Source: Pasteurellaceae bacterium
GTDB lineage: Bacteria; Pseudomonadota; Gammaproteobacteria; Enterobacterales; Pasteurellaceae
Reading direction: 5' to 3'
Assembly: GCA_900756155.1 (NCBI GenBank)
Contig: CAAEJV010000029.1
Span: 1-62,764 of the forward strand
DNA length: 62,764 bases
The translations under genes and the position numbers were made by a program. Below are positions 27,525 to 36,160 of the stretch, piece by piece. The notes beneath the pieces are model-generated. The model did not search any database. It saw nothing but the letters and a program-made list of their open reading frames with translations, and was not told the origin of the DNA. Within the stretch, counting starts at the first letter, position 1, and each line of letters opens with the position of its first letter.

Positions 27525-27546
27525 ATTATAGCGCAAACGTTTGCGT
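27525..27546 (-). promoter_or_regulatory. PurR operator and -10 element of purH
   Basis: GCGCAAACGTTTGCGT (27531-27546) is a near-perfect match to the PurR palindrome ACGCAAACGTTTGCGT. On the minus strand TATAAT (27530-27525) directly abuts it, placing the repressor over the promoter spacer. Confidence 0.88.
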
Positions 27547-27614
27547 TTATATAGAAAAAATTTTCCTGGTAAGCGCACTTAAAGTGCGGTGATTTATTTA
27601 AGCGATTTTGAAAA

Positions 27615-27638
27615 CAAAAAAGCCCGCAAAATGCGGGC
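27615..27638 (-). terminator. Terminator after doxX-family gene
   Basis: GCCCGC (27622-27627) pairs with GCGGGC (27633-27638). On the minus strand it ends in seven T. Confidence 0.85.
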
Positions 27639-27660
27639 ATCAAATTAATGATATGGTTGA

Positions 27661-28059
27661 TTAACGTTTACGGTTATCTAGAGAAAATGCGCCAGCACCC
27701 GCAAACACAAAATAGAAGAACACTAAAGAATAAAGTAAAGCGAGTTCACCGCCGTTCGCGATTGGGAAGAATAAATTCCCTTTACCTGCAACGTGCATAA
27801 AGAAATACGCATAAGCCATTTGACCCGAAAGGATAAATGCCGCTGGGCGAACAAATAAACCTAAAATTAATAGGATTGAACCGACAATCTCGATTACTCC
27901 TCCGACGATCATCATTGGATCGCCCACTGCGCCGTTACCGCCCGTCATCGAAATTGGGAATTCCCAGAATTTCGCTGTGCCGTGCAAAATAAACATATAC
28001 GCAGCGACGATACGTAATAAAGCTAAAACATACGGAGAGTATTTTTCTAAGTTTTTCAT
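27661..28059 (-). CDS. DoxX family membrane protein
   Basis: The 132 residues form four membrane segments. The DoxX pattern is visible in LRIVAAYMFILHGTAKF at the N-terminus and VGGVIEIVGSILLILGLFVRPAAFILSG in the middle. Family members are linked to membrane redox and oxidative-stress proteins, but this subgroup has no firm role. AGGAAAAC lies before the ATG on the minus strand. It appears to be a single-gene unit, upstream of the purH promoter and downstream of dsbD. Confidence 0.85.
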   Translation of the reverse strand: MKNLEKYSPYVLALLRIVAAYMFILHGTAKFWEFPISMTGGNGAVGDPMMIVGGVIEIVGSILLILGLFVRPAAFILSGQMAYAYFFMHVAGKGNLFFPIANGGELALLYSLVFFYFVFAGAGAFSLDNRKR

Positions 28060-28176
28060 AAAGTTTTCCTAATAAAAAATAAAAAGTGATTTGAGAACGG
28101 GGCGTATATTAATGATTAACTTAAAGCTAAACAATACCTCAAATCGAAAAAAACTTTTTACTATTAGGAAACAATC

Positions 28177-29946
28177 TTACGCTTTGCGGATTTTCTGAAT
28201 CCATTGTAAAAACTCAACTGGCGGCATGAATCCGTTAACACGACTCCCCTCTATTTCTTTTCCATCTCGGTTAAAGAATAAAATCGTCGGTAAACCTAAC
28301 ACTTTATATTTTGTCATTAAAGCACGGTTTTCTTCGGAGTTTTTTGTCATATCGACTTGAAGAAGCAGCATGTCACCAAAGGCTTTTTGTACACTTGGAT
28401 CACTAAATGTTTCTTTTTCAAACTCTTTACAAGCCACACACCAATCCGCATAAAGATCGAGCATCACAAGCGGTTTGTTATTTTCAGCAAGTGCTTGTTG
28501 CAATTCAGCTTCGCTTTTTACTTTCTTAAATTCAACATGGGAAACCACTTTATTTTCGATCGCACTTGGTGTTGAGGTTTCGCCCCAAACCCAAGTTTGA
28601 AGTGGTTTAACACTAATCATTGCCGCCACTAAAAAGAGAATTCGGAATACCCAACCTGTTCCATTTTTCGGCATTTGGAAAGCAAACCAAATGAAAAATG
28701 CGGTACCAAGCATCGCCCATAATCTTGGTGTCCATTCATCTGGCAGAATACGAGAAATTAAGAATACCGGTAACGCGAGCATCACAAAGCCAAAGAGCTT
28801 TTTAACAGTTTCCATCCACATACCTGATTTAGGCAGGATTTTATTCCCAAATAAAGTGATTAAAATCAGCGGTACGCCCATACCCAACGCGAGCAGATAA
28901 AGTGTGATCGCACCAGTAAATAAATCACCACTCTGCGCCACATAAAGCAAGGCGCCAGAAAGCGGTGCGGATGTGCAAGGTGAAGCCACAAGCCCCGCAA
29001 TCATCCCCATTAAGAACACGCCACCAAAGGCTCCAGCTTTTTGCTGTTGGCTAAGTAAAGACAGTTTTGTTTGTAAGGAGCTTGGGAGTTGCAAAGTGAA
29101 TACACCGAACATCGACAATGCCAATAAAACAAAAATGATTGATAAGCCAATCATCACATAAGGATGTTGTAAAGCGACTTGGAATGGCAAACCAATTGCA
29201 GCCACAATCAAGCCTAGCAAGGTATAAGTCAGCGCCATCCCCTGCACATATACAAAACTTAATGCGAAAGCGCGCCACATATTAGGGCGTTGATTTTGAC
29301 CAATCACAATCGCTGAAAGTAACGGCAGCATTGGCAACACACAAGGGGTAAAGGCCAAACCTAAGCCCAATAAGAAAAAGCCAAATACGGCATATTTGCT
29401 ATTAAATAAACTTTCCGCTAAACGATCTTGCTCTGCTTTAGGTTGTGCGGAAAGTGAGGTCGATTTTTCCGATGTTTTTTCAGTATTGGCGATCTGTGCA
29501 ATCGGCAAATCCGCCACTTTGATTTCTTTCACTTCAGGCGGATAACAAAAGCCCGATGTACAACCTTGGTAAGCAATTTCAACCACATCTTCGGCTTTTA
29601 ATGGCGGGTGGCTTGCTTTAAAAATAGCTTGCACGGGCTTTTTGAAAATCTTCATTAAGCCAAAATAAGGATCGTTATAATCTTCAGGTGAAATAGAAAA
29701 TGTCGGCACATCAAATGATGAGGTTTCCTCTTGGTTGAGCTTCACGGATATTTTTTCTTGATAGAGATAATACCCTTCTGCTATCGACCAATTGACGATC
29801 ACATTTTCTTGATTCTCGCTTTTTGCAGCTGAAAATTGAAAAGCTTCATCCACAGGTAAGAAAGCCGGTTTCTTATCAAAAAGACCGGCTTGAGTGGAAA
29901 GTGCGGTAAAAATAAAAAATAAAAAAAGAAGAATTCGCTTCATCAT
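28177..29946 (-). CDS. dsbD: Thiol:disulfide interchange protein DsbD
   Basis: DsbD moves reducing power from cytosolic thioredoxin across the inner membrane to periplasmic DsbC and others. The 589 residues comprise a signal peptide (about 1-20, ending TQA) and a periplasmic alpha domain with C-TSGF-C. Eight membrane segments follow, with Cys in AFTPCVLPML and ASPCTSAPL. The C-terminal thioredoxin-like gamma domain has WCVAC. All three redox cysteine pairs are present. ATG-ATG gives two possible adjacent starts. Confidence 0.96.
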   Translation of the reverse strand: MMKRILLFLFFIFTALSTQAGLFDKKPAFLPVDEAFQFSAAKSENQENVIVNWSIAEGYYLYQEKISVKLNQEETSSFDVPTFSISPEDYNDPYFGLMKIFKKPVQAIFKASHPPLKAEDVVEIAYQGCTSGFCYPPEVKEIKVADLPIAQIANTEKTSEKSTSLSAQPKAEQDRLAESLFNSKYAVFGFFLLGLGLAFTPCVLPMLPLLSAIVIGQNQRPNMWRAFALSFVYVQGMALTYTLLGLIVAAIGLPFQVALQHPYVMIGLSIIFVLLALSMFGVFTLQLPSSLQTKLSLLSQQQKAGAFGGVFLMGMIAGLVASPCTSAPLSGALLYVAQSGDLFTGAITLYLLALGMGVPLILITLFGNKILPKSGMWMETVKKLFGFVMLALPVFLISRILPDEWTPRLWAMLGTAFFIWFAFQMPKNGTGWVFRILFLVAAMISVKPLQTWVWGETSTPSAIENKVVSHVEFKKVKSEAELQQALAENNKPLVMLDLYADWCVACKEFEKETFSDPSVQKAFGDMLLLQVDMTKNSEENRALMTKYKVLGLPTILFFNRDGKEIEGSRVNGFMPPVEFLQWIQKIRKA

Positions 29947-30005
29947 AAAGTCCCAACTATTGTTCCTACTAAAATTCTAGCATAGATGAGCAGAATGTTA
30001 ATAAT

Positions 30006-30023
30006 TTATGACTTAGATCATAA
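30006..30023. promoter_or_regulatory. CRP/FNR-like palindrome between dsbD and arcA
   Basis: TTATGA-N6-TCATAA is a perfect inverted repeat with CRP spacing; TATGA/TCATA each differ from TGTGA/TCACA by one base. The match to FNR (TTGAT-N4-ATCAA) is weaker. It lies about 60 bases from the dsbD start and 100 from arcA, and could serve either. Confidence 0.45.
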
Positions 30024-30122
30024 AATTAAATGTAATTTAAACAATGACCGCACTTTTCTGTTGTTACAGCAATGTTACAATTATAGAATATGCCCATAAC
30101 AAAGAATAACAAGGAGCAACGA

Positions 30123-30836
30123 ATGGCTACCCCAAAAATTCTCATCGTGGAAGATGAAGCGGTAACCCGTAATACGTTAAAAGGAATTTTTGAAGCTGAG
30201 GGCTATGAGGTATTACAAGCACAAGATGGTGCCGAAATGTATCGTCAGTTAAACTCAGAAACGGTTAATCTCATTGTATTAGATATCAACTTACCTGGTA
30301 AAAATGGTTTATTACTGGGTCGTGAATTACGTGAAAAAACACCCATCCCTTTGATTTTCCTTACTGGGCGAGATAATGAAGTCGATAAAATTTTAGGTTT
30401 AGAAATTGGGGCCGATGATTATCTTACAAAGCCATTTAACCCTAGAGAACTGACTATTCGTGCACGAAATTTATTACATCGTACGATGACACTAAATGGC
30501 AAAGAAACCCATTTACAACGTGAGAACTATCGTTTTAATGGGTGGACACTGGATTTAAATAGCCATAATTTAATCACACCTGAAGGCGTTGAATTTAAAC
30601 TGCCTCGTAGTGAATTCCGTGCTATGTTGCATTTCTGCGAAAACCCTGGCAAATTGCAAACTCGTGAAGAATTATTGCTAAAAATGACAGGACGTGAATT
30701 AAAACCACAAGATCGTACTGTAGATGTAACAATTCGTCGTATTCGGAAACATTTTGAAGATCATCCTAATACCCCAGAAATCATTGCTACCGTGCATGGT
30801 GAAGGCTATCGTTTCTGTGGTGAATTAGAAGAATAA
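30123..30836 (+). CDS. arcA: Aerobic respiration response regulator ArcA
   Basis: ArcA is an OmpR-family regulator phosphorylated by ArcB under low oxygen. The 237 residues comprise a receiver domain with phospho-acceptor D54 in LIVLDINLPG, acidic pocket ED at 10-11 and K in LTKPF. A C-terminal winged helix follows, with QDRTVDVTIRRIRKHF and VHGEGYRF. ATG 30123 is chosen over the track start at 30090 because AAGGAG precedes it and MATPKILIVEDE fits. Confidence 0.96.
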   Translation: MATPKILIVEDEAVTRNTLKGIFEAEGYEVLQAQDGAEMYRQLNSETVNLIVLDINLPGKNGLLLGRELREKTPIPLIFLTGRDNEVDKILGLEIGADDYLTKPFNPRELTIRARNLLHRTMTLNGKETHLQRENYRFNGWTLDLNSHNLITPEGVEFKLPRSEFRAMLHFCENPGKLQTREELLLKMTGRELKPQDRTVDVTIRRIRKHFEDHPNTPEIIATVHGEGYRFCGELEE

Positions 30837-30852
30837 TTGATCATTTAGTAAT

Positions 30853-30885
30853 AAAAGGCTGAGTCAAATCAGCCTTTTGTTTTTT
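30853..30885 (+). terminator. Terminator after arcA
   Basis: AAAAGGCTGA (30853-30862) and TCAGCCTTTT (30869-30878) form a 10-bp stem followed by GTTTTTT. Confidence 0.88.
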
Positions 30886-30948
30886 GCTATCCACGGCGAG
30901 ATTCGGTAAAATCAACGCCAATTTACGATTAATAAACAACGGATAACA

Positions 30949-31431
30949 ATGACCAAGAAAAAAGTCAAAGTCGGCTCCAACACCATTGCGTTAAATAAAC
31001 GAGCTCGACACGAATATTTTATTGAAGATGAAATTGAAGCCGGCCTTGAATTACAAGGTTGGGAAGTGAAATCAATGCGCGCAGGTAAAGCCAATATCAG
31101 CGACAGCTATATCATTTTTAAAAACGGCGAAGCTTATTTATTTGGTGCGACCATTCAACCATTAAGCTTGGCCTCTACTCACGTGGTTTGCGATCCGATG
31201 CGTACGCGTAAGCTTTTATTGAATAAACGTGAACTAGATAATCTTTTCGGTAAATCAAGCCGTGATGGTTTTACTATTGTTGCCCTTTCTCTTTATTGGA
31301 AAGGCCCTTGGGCGAAGATCAAAATCGGTCTTGCGAAAGGTAAAAAACAACATGATAAACGTGATGATATTAAAGAGCGTGAATGGAAAGTGGCGAAAGA
31401 GCGTATTATGAAAAACGCGCACCGTGGATAA
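30949..31431 (+). CDS. smpB: SsrA-binding protein SmpB
   Basis: SmpB delivers tmRNA to stalled ribosomes for trans-translation. The 160 residues are the usual length. Family blocks are NKRARHEYFIEDEIEAGLEL, GWEVKSMRAGKANISDSY and the basic C-terminal tail KKQHDKRDDIKEREW. The N-terminal KKKVKVGSNTIALN is typical. The tmRNA gene itself is not in this window. A terminator follows. Confidence 0.96.
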   Translation: MTKKKVKVGSNTIALNKRARHEYFIEDEIEAGLELQGWEVKSMRAGKANISDSYIIFKNGEAYLFGATIQPLSLASTHVVCDPMRTRKLLLNKRELDNLFGKSSRDGFTIVALSLYWKGPWAKIKIGLAKGKKQHDKRDDIKEREWKVAKERIMKNAHRG

Positions 31432-31450
31432 CTCCCCCTCCAAACAGACA

Positions 31451-31481
31451 AAATGCCTTTCAACCGAAAGGCATTTTTCTT
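31451..31481 (+). terminator. Terminator after smpB
   Basis: AAATGCCTTTC (31451-31461) and GAAAGGCATTT (31466-31476) form an 11-bp stem followed by T-rich sequence. Confidence 0.88.
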
Positions 31482-31522
31482 TTTCTCAATATGAAAAAAA
31501 TTCTCATGGTTATGAATAAAAT

Positions 31523-31541
31523 TATATTGATAATCATTCTC
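31523..31541 (+). promoter_or_regulatory. Fur-family (Fur or Zur) box upstream of rpmE2
   Basis: The 19 bases from 31523 match the Fur consensus GATAATGATAATCATTATC at about 14 of 19 positions, including an unbroken GATAATCATT. Zinc-independent L31/L36 pairs are known Zur targets in many bacteria, so Zur is the likelier regulator, although the sequence itself looks more Fur-like. Confidence 0.6.
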
Positions 31542-31591
31542 CTTTAAATTAGTATCTTCGCCTAATTCTTTTCGTTATATAAGGAGCTCTA

Positions 31592-31858
31592 ATGAAAAAA
31601 GGCATTCACCCTGAAAATTATCGTACCGTTTTATTTTATGATTCCAACGCGAAACAAGGCTTTCTGATCCGTTCTTGTGCTAAAACTAACAACACCATGA
31701 AATGGGAAGATGGTAATGAATACCCTGTATTTATGTGTGATACTTCATCTGCTTCCCACCCGTTTTATACTGGTAAAACCCGTCAAATTGGTAACGAAGG
31801 TCGTGCAAGTGAATTTGCAAGCCGTTACGGTAAATTTGGCGCATTTAAATCAAAATAG
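31592..31858 (+). CDS. rpmE2: 50S ribosomal protein L31 type B
   Basis: The 88 residues, MKKGIHPENYRTVLFYD onward, match the type B form of L31, which lacks the zinc-binding Cys pairs of the standard L31. Type B copies replace the zinc form under zinc shortage. AAGGAG precedes ATG 31592. rpmJ2 follows after 9 bases. The pair lies behind a Fur-family box. Confidence 0.94.
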   Translation: MKKGIHPENYRTVLFYDSNAKQGFLIRSCAKTNNTMKWEDGNEYPVFMCDTSSASHPFYTGKTRQIGNEGRASEFASRYGKFGAFKSK

Positions 31859-31867
31859 GAATATTCA

Positions 31868-32005
31868 ATGAAAGTATTATCTTCACTCAAAAGTGCAAAA
31901 AACCGTCCTGGCTGCAAAATTGTTCGTCGCCACGGTGTCGTTTATGTCATTTCGAAAACCAACCCTCGATTTAAAGCGCGCCAAGGTGGGAAAAAGAAAG
32001 GTTAA
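31868..32005 (+). CDS. rpmJ2: 50S ribosomal protein L36 type B
   Basis: This is a 45-residue protein beginning MKVLSSLKSAKNRPGCKIVR and ending KARQGGKKKG. It matches the long, zinc-free L36 (YkgO type), with a single Cys instead of the CxxC ribbon. It is translated with the L31B gene and closed by a strong terminator. A weak AGGAATATTC lies upstream of the ATG. Confidence 0.94.
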   Translation: MKVLSSLKSAKNRPGCKIVRRHGVVYVISKTNPRFKARQGGKKKG

Positions 32006-32012
32006 CAGCAAT

Positions 32013-32048
32013 AAAAAAAGAGCGGTCAATTTCCGCTCTTTTTTTTTC
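32013..32048 (+). terminator. Bidirectional terminator between rpmJ2 and obgE
   Basis: AAAAAAAGAGCGG (32013-32025) and CCGCTCTTTTTTT (32033-32045) form a 13-bp stem with flanking A and T runs. The arm carries AGAGCGGTC, one base away from the uptake core. Confidence 0.92.
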
Positions 32049-32057
32049 ATTTAGGCA

Positions 32058-33230
32058 TTAAGGTTTGTAAATAAACTCAACGCCTTCTTCATCTTCTTCG
32101 TCCCAATCATCCCAGTCGTCATCTTCATCATCAAATTGATGTTCAGCAAGCTGTTCTTGATGGTAGTCTTCCCATTTGAATTTCACTTCTTCTGGTTTAT
32201 TTTCTTCCACTTCAGCGTCACGCGGATTTGCTTCAATGAAATCCATAATATCACGACAAAGTGGCGGCACATTTTTACCGGTTGCGGCAGAAATAAGGTG
32301 ATACCCTTCTTCCCAACCAAGACGTTCCGTAATCTCTTGTGCTCGTTCATGAGCCTCTTCTTCAGTCATCGTATCAATTTTGTTGAAGACTAACCAACGC
32401 GGTTTATCTGCCAATTTTTCGCTATATTGGAATAATTCTGACTCGATGATCGCAATATTATCTGCAGGATCGGATTCATCAATTGGGTTAATATCCACTA
32501 AATGAATTAACACACGACAACGTTCTAAGTGTTTCAAGAAACGAATTCCTAAACCAGCACCATCTGATGCGCCTTCAATCAATCCTGGGATATCTGCCAC
32601 CACAAAGCTATGGCTCTCATCCACTTTCACTACGCCTAAACTTGGCACTAAAGTGGTAAATGGATAATCAGCAACTTTTGGTTTTGCAGCTGAAACGGCA
32701 CGAATAAAGGTAGATTTACCTGCATTCGGTAAACCTAACATCCCGACATCCGCAAGAAGCATTAATTCTAATAATAAATCGCGTTTTTCCCCTGGTGTCC
32801 CCATGGTTTTTTGGCGAGGTGCACGGTTCACTGAAGATTTAAAACGCGTATTACCTAAACCATGATAACCACCTTTCGCTACTAACATTTTGGCACCATG
32901 CTTTGTTAAATCGCCAAGCACTTCTTTGGTATCATTATCAATTGCACGCGTTCCCACCGGCACACGTAACGTAATATCTTTACCGCGACGACCGGTACAA
33001 TCTGAGCTATGGCCATTTTCACCACGCTCTGCGGCAAAACGTTTAGTAAAGCGATAATCGATCAAAGTATTTAAGTTTTCGTCAGCAACCAAATAAACAT
33101 CACCGCCATCACCGCCATCACCGCCATCTGGGCCGCCTTTAGGGATAAATTTTTCACGGCGGAAACTTACACAACCGTTTCCACCATCCCCGGCTTCCAC
33201 ACGAATCAGGGCTTCATCAATAAATTTCAT
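32058..33230 (-). CDS. obgE: GTPase ObgE/CgtA
   Basis: ObgE is an essential GTPase of 50S ribosome assembly and stress control. The 390 residues comprise the glycine-rich Obg fold (1-158, with GGPDGGDGGDGGDVYLVAD) and the G domain with GLPNAGKS, DIPGLIEGA and NKID. A strongly acidic C-terminal tail contains DDEDDDWDDWDEEDEE. It is last in a minus-strand group rplU-rpmA-DMT-obgE, the same order as E. coli. Confidence 0.97.
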   Translation of the reverse strand: MKFIDEALIRVEAGDGGNGCVSFRREKFIPKGGPDGGDGGDGGDVYLVADENLNTLIDYRFTKRFAAERGENGHSSDCTGRRGKDITLRVPVGTRAIDNDTKEVLGDLTKHGAKMLVAKGGYHGLGNTRFKSSVNRAPRQKTMGTPGEKRDLLLELMLLADVGMLGLPNAGKSTFIRAVSAAKPKVADYPFTTLVPSLGVVKVDESHSFVVADIPGLIEGASDGAGLGIRFLKHLERCRVLIHLVDINPIDESDPADNIAIIESELFQYSEKLADKPRWLVFNKIDTMTEEEAHERAQEITERLGWEEGYHLISAATGKNVPPLCRDIMDFIEANPRDAEVEENKPEEVKFKWEDYHQEQLAEHQFDDEDDDWDDWDEEDEEGVEFIYKP

Positions 33231-33257
33231 AAAAACTCTCCAATATTTAACCGCACT

Positions 33258-34175
33258 TTACTTTGATTGCGGTAATAACTTATGTCCGATTGCCGACAAA
33301 ATTGCTCCGCATACTACAACAAACGCCCCAATATAGCTAATCATATTTAATACTGGCGCGGCAAAATTCTCAGGGCTCACATAATGGGCAAGATGGGCAA
33401 AGAAAATGGTAAAGAGTGGTACTAAGGTAATCACAACGCTTACTTTAGAAACTTCCCAACGATTAAGCGCCTCAGCATAAGCCCCATAACCAAATAACGT
33501 ATTTAAGCAGCAATAAACAAAACAACCGAATGCAAACGGGGTGAGGTTACTTACTTGTGAAAATTCAGCAACAGGTGTAAAGACTAAAAGACAGCCGAAA
33601 TACATCATTAATAAAATTTGTTGCGAACTAAAACGACGGAGCATGAGCTTTTGTGCCATACCATAAGCAACCCAAACTAATGAAGCAGTCAGGCTGAGTA
33701 AGACACCTGTTAAATAACCACTCTCTCCTTTAAACACCTCAAGCTTATCATTGAAGAAAAGTACTAATCCAGCCAATAACAAACCTAAACCAATCTTTTG
33801 ATGTAATCCGAGCTTTTCTTTAAAGACAAAAATACCGCAAATTAACATACCAAAAGAAGAAAAATGAATAAAAATTTGGGCTGAAGAAGGATCGATAAAA
33901 TTAAGTGAGCTATTGAATAAAAAGAAATTACCCGCTAACCCTGCTACACCGATGAGTACAAGCCAAATGAAACGACCACCTTTCGAAAATTGTGGTAATT
34001 TTTTCTTGTAACCTAACAGAATCAATAGTGCAAGAGAAGCTACCGCAAATCGATACCAAACGATCGTTTGTGGTGTCATCACTGATAGAACCTGTTTTAA
34101 CGCAATAGGTAAAGATCCCCACGCCATCGCCGTAATTAAAGCGAAGAGAAAACCTAAAAGCGGTTGTTGTTTCAT
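33258..34175 (-). CDS. DMT superfamily (EamA) permease
   Basis: The 305 residues form about ten membrane segments in two EamA repeats (ALITAMAWGSLPIALKQVL at the start; LSLTASLVWVAYGMAQKLML in the second half). Substrate unknown. It occupies the position of E. coli yhbE between rpmA and obgE, ending 27 bases before obgE. The rpmA terminator and a spacer of about 120 bases upstream suggest its own promoter or partial read-through. Confidence 0.88.
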   Translation of the reverse strand: MKQQPLLGFLFALITAMAWGSLPIALKQVLSVMTPQTIVWYRFAVASLALLILLGYKKKLPQFSKGGRFIWLVLIGVAGLAGNFFLFNSSLNFIDPSSAQIFIHFSSFGMLICGIFVFKEKLGLHQKIGLGLLLAGLVLFFNDKLEVFKGESGYLTGVLLSLTASLVWVAYGMAQKLMLRRFSSQQILLMMYFGCLLVFTPVAEFSQVSNLTPFAFGCFVYCCLNTLFGYGAYAEALNRWEVSKVSVVITLVPLFTIFFAHLAHYVSPENFAAPVLNMISYIGAFVVVCGAILSAIGHKLLPQSK

Positions 34176-34294
34176 GATATCTTCCTTTATTTTACTAAAG
34201 TACGGTTAGGAATTAAGATAAATTTCGACTAAGAAATATCAAGATAAGCAATAGTGTCAGAATAACAAATGTGATTGATGATTGTAAATTACTG

Positions 34295-34332
34295 ATAAAA
34301 AAGAAAACGCCCCACAGATAATGCGGGGCGTT
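34295..34332 (-). terminator. Terminator after rpmA
   Basis: AAACGCCCC (34304-34312) pairs with GGGGCGTTT (34324-34332). On the minus strand it continues into TTTTC and six more T. Confidence 0.82.
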
Positions 34333-34350
34333 TAAAAATCAGATGTAAAA

Positions 34351-34608
34351 TTATTCAGTTACAATACTTACGTATTTACGGCTTTTCTCGCCTTTAACTT
34401 CAAATTTTACTTTACCGTCAGCGGTAGCAAATAAGGTGTGGTCACGACCCATACCTACGTTGTTACCTGCGTGGAATTTAGTACCACGTTGACGTACAAT
34501 GATGCTACCTGCTAATACAGATTCGCCACCGAAACGTTTAACACCAAGGCGTTTAGCTTCAGAATCACGACCGTTACGAGTTGAACCACCAGCTTTTTTA
34601 GTTGCCAT
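34351..34608 (-). CDS. rpmA: 50S ribosomal protein L27
   Basis: L27 (85 residues) reaches the peptidyl transferase centre with its N-terminal tail. The sequence [20 protein letters not shown] is diagnostic, followed by [14 protein letters not shown]. It lies 20 bases after rplU in the usual rplU-rpmA operon. A terminator follows. Confidence 0.98.
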
Positions 34609-34628
34609 CTACTTGATCTCCTCTGAAA

Positions 34629-34940
34629 TTATGCTTGAATCCCAGTGATTTTCACTTCTGTGAACCACTGACGATGACCTTGTTGTTTACGGCTGTGTTT
34701 ACGACGACGGAACTTAACGATTTTAACTTTATCGCCACGACCTTGTGCCACAACTTCAGCCACTACTTTCGCGCCAGCTACTACTGGTGCACCAATTTTA
34801 ACATCTTCGCCATTAACGACCATCAACACTGAGTCGAACTCAACTGTTGCGCCAGTTGCAAGTTCAAGTTTTTCTAAACGAACTACTTGACCTTCGCTCA
34901 CACGGTGTTGTTTACCGCCACTTTGGAAAACTGCGTACAT
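34629..34940 (-). CDS. rplU: 50S ribosomal protein L21
   Basis: L21 binds 23S rRNA. It has 103 residues starting MYAVFQSGGKQHRVSEGQ and containing VKIVKFRRRKHSRKQQGHRQ, the RNA-binding loop. ATG 34940 is chosen over the frame open to 34994 because the added 18 residues are not part of L21. It is divergent from ispB, as in E. coli. Confidence 0.98.
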   Translation of the reverse strand: MYAVFQSGGKQHRVSEGQVVRLEKLELATGATVEFDSVLMVVNGEDVKIGAPVVAGAKVVAEVVAQGRGDKVKIVKFRRRKHSRKQQGHRQWFTEVKITGIQA

Positions 34941-35163
34941 AAATACTCCGCTATAATTGTGCTTCTCCGTTACTATTTTCGGTCCGCACTTCAAAATTCA
35001 TATAAATAGGTCGCAAATTCTACGGAAAAAACAACTCGATCGCAAGCACTTATTTGCAATAAAATAAAAAAAAGCGCTTTTCCTCGAGTTTAATTTCAGA
35101 AACCTTGAAAAATCGGGTAAAATTCACCGCACTTTTCTTTTATATACACAACCATCGAACCAA

Positions 35164-36159
35164 ATGAAGATGAACAAACAAGATTTAATGGATATGCATG
35201 CAATCCAGGCATTAACTGATGCGGATATGCAGAAAGTCAGCCAAGCCATTTTAGCACAAATTAACTCCGATGTGCCGATGGTTAATCAGCTTGGTTTTTA
35301 TATTGTACAAGGTGGGGGAAAACGTATTCGACCACTTATTGCGGTTTTAGCAGCCCGTGCATTAGGCTATGAAAGCGATAAAGTGGCGACTTGTGCTACC
35401 TTTGTAGAATTTATTCACACCGCTTCTTTATTACATGATGATGTGGTAGATGAATCGGATATGCGTCGTGGCCGCGCAACAGCAAACTCTGCCTTTGGTA
35501 ATGCCGCTAGTGTATTAGTGGGTGACTTCATTTATACTCGTGCATTCCAATTAGTGGCGCAGTTACAATCGCTAGATATTCTTCGCATTATGGCGGATGC
35601 CACCAACGTGTTGGCGGAAGGTGAAGTTCAACAATTAATGAACGTGAACGATCCCGATACCACAGAAGAAAGCTATATGCGTGTGATTTATAGTAAAACA
35701 GCTCGTTTATTTGAAGTGGCAGCGCAATCTGTGGCGATTGTTGCAGGTGCTGAAAAATCAATTGAAACCGCATTTCAAGAATATGGTCGCTATCTTGGTA
35801 CCGCATTCCAATTAGTGGATGACGTGCTAGATTACAGTGCTAACGCTGCAGCATTAGGCAAAAATGTGGGTGACGACCTCGCCGAAGGTAAACCTACTCT
35901 TCCTTTATTACACGCAATGCGTCACGGCAATCCACAACAAGCCGCGCTTATTCGTGAAGCCATTGAACAAGGCGGAAAACGTGATGCGATCGATGACGTA
36001 CTTGCAATTATGGCAGAACATAAATCCCTCGATTACGCAATGGATCGTGCGAAACAAGAAGCCCAAAAAGCGGTTGATGCTATTGCCTTATTACCTGAAA
36101 GCGAATACAAAAAAGCCTTAATTTCACTGGCTTATTTATCGGTAGACCGAACTTATTAA
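35164..36159 (+). CDS. ispB: Octaprenyl diphosphate synthase IspB
   Basis: IspB extends farnesyl diphosphate to the C40 side chain of quinones. The 331 residues carry the first Asp-rich motif in LLHDDVVDESD (DDxxD at 92-96) with GGGKRIRP (50-57) upstream. The second motif is in QLVDDVLDYS. The start could be ATG 35164 or ATG 35170; neither has a clear Shine-Dalgarno. queH begins one base after its stop. Confidence 0.95.
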   Translation: MKMNKQDLMDMHAIQALTDADMQKVSQAILAQINSDVPMVNQLGFYIVQGGGKRIRPLIAVLAARALGYESDKVATCATFVEFIHTASLLHDDVVDESDMRRGRATANSAFGNAASVLVGDFIYTRAFQLVAQLQSLDILRIMADATNVLAEGEVQQLMNVNDPDTTEESYMRVIYSKTARLFEVAAQSVAIVAGAEKSIETAFQEYGRYLGTAFQLVDDVLDYSANAAALGKNVGDDLAEGKPTLPLLHAMRHGNPQQAALIREAIEQGGKRDAIDDVLAIMAEHKSLDYAMDRAKQEAQKAVDAIALLPESEYKKALISLAYLSVDRTY

Positions 36160-36160
36160 T

